Source: Anaerolineae bacterium CG2_30_64_16 | GTDB lineage: Bacteria; Chloroflexota; Anaerolineae; CG2-30-64-16 | NCBI GenBank assembly: GCA_001871755.1 | Contig: MNXL01000028.1 | Coordinates: forward strand, 1-12,579 | Length of the DNA: 12,579 bases | Reading direction: 5' to 3' | Shown: in pieces, positions 12,404 through 12,579 of the stretch | Layout: each line of letters begins with the position of its first letter | Position numbering within the stretch: position 1 is the stretch's first letter | Program-made: the position numbers and the translations under genes | The notes under the pieces: model-generated | The model's input: the letters and a program-made list of their open reading frames with translations, nothing else | Databases searched by the model: none | What the model was told of the DNA's origin: nothing

Positions 12404-12432
12404 TTGACAAACCGGTGAAACGGGTTTATACT
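12404..12432 (+). promoter_or_regulatory. Near-consensus sigma-70 promoter for the right-edge gene
   Basis: TTGACA (12404-12409), a 17-nt spacer and TATACT (12427-12432). Transcription would start near 12439, giving a leader of about 57 nt. The spacer contains ACCGGTGAAACGGGT, an imperfect inverted repeat that could be an operator. Confidence 0.75.
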
Positions 12433-12495
12433 TGCACCGTTGATTCATCGTGCCCGGCGCGCCGCGCGGTCCCCGTCGCGAAAGGAGCTCTGCCG

Positions 12496-12579
12496 ATGTC
12501 TCACCATCCTGCCCTCCGATGCCGGATTCCCATCACGTTGTTCCTGGTTTTGCAGATCATCCTGCCATTGGGTGTCGTT
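12496..12579 (+). CDS. N-terminus of an exported or membrane protein, cut by window end
   Basis: Only 28 codons are present. AAAGGAG (12481-12487) lies eight bases before the ATG, and a strong promoter stands upstream. The peptide MSHHPALRCR is followed by a hydrophobic run, IPITLFLVLQIILPLGVV, which fits a signal peptide or first membrane helix. No function can be given. Confidence 0.7.
   Translation, partial: MSHHPALRCRIPITLFLVLQIILPLGVV

Overview
The window is GC-rich bacterial DNA that looks like Chloroflexota (Anaerolineae/Caldilineae-like). The pointers are a secreted SH3b plus PD40-propeller protein, a short exported peptide with an FLPL..TATPTP stretch, RecA with RecX and RNase Y in a row, and sigma-70-type promoters with near-consensus TTGACA boxes. 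The lineage is an inference from style and gene order, not from a marker phylogeny.

Layout. (1) 1-1547: 3' part of a gene for a protein with two SH3b domains and a PD40/TolB-like propeller. (2) 1548-1880: non-coding, with a palindromic, MITE-like element flanked by 9-bp direct repeats. (3) About 1840-4997: a complete type II restriction-modification cassette. A gamma-class N6-adenine methyltransferase (plus strand) converges on an endonuclease gene and a controller (C) gene (minus strand). C-boxes sit at both outer promoters: a double operator before C/R and a single site on the methylase -10 region, the logic known from Esp1396I. (4) 5169-5478: a promoter and a frameshifted small exported protein. 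(5) 5484-7734: recA with its own promoter, interrupted by a 364-residue intein carrying a LAGLIDADG homing endonuclease. (6) 7735-8567: about 830 bp without a convincing gene but full of structure: a 285-bp imperfect foldback, a 16-bp perfect palindrome and a strong intrinsic terminator just before recX. (7) recX (8568-9212), a hairpin-rich spacer, then rny (9412-10977). (8) A second MITE-like palindrome with 8-9 bp target duplication, then a class II fructose-bisphosphate aldolase gene (11202-12158). (9) 22-bp tandem repeats, a consensus promoter and the start of another exported protein at the right edge.

How it fits together. recA and recX form a recombinase/modulator pair, with the RNA-turnover nuclease gene rny downstream. 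The R-M cassette and the intein are two independent selfish insertions either side of the recA promoter. The palindromic elements in three intergenic gaps suggest a genome with many small dispersed repeats. The observations most worth following are the Esp1396I-like C-box circuit, an apparent internal duplication in the restriction enzyme with one dead catalytic copy, the RecA intein, the two MITE-like insertions, and the structured region ahead of recX.
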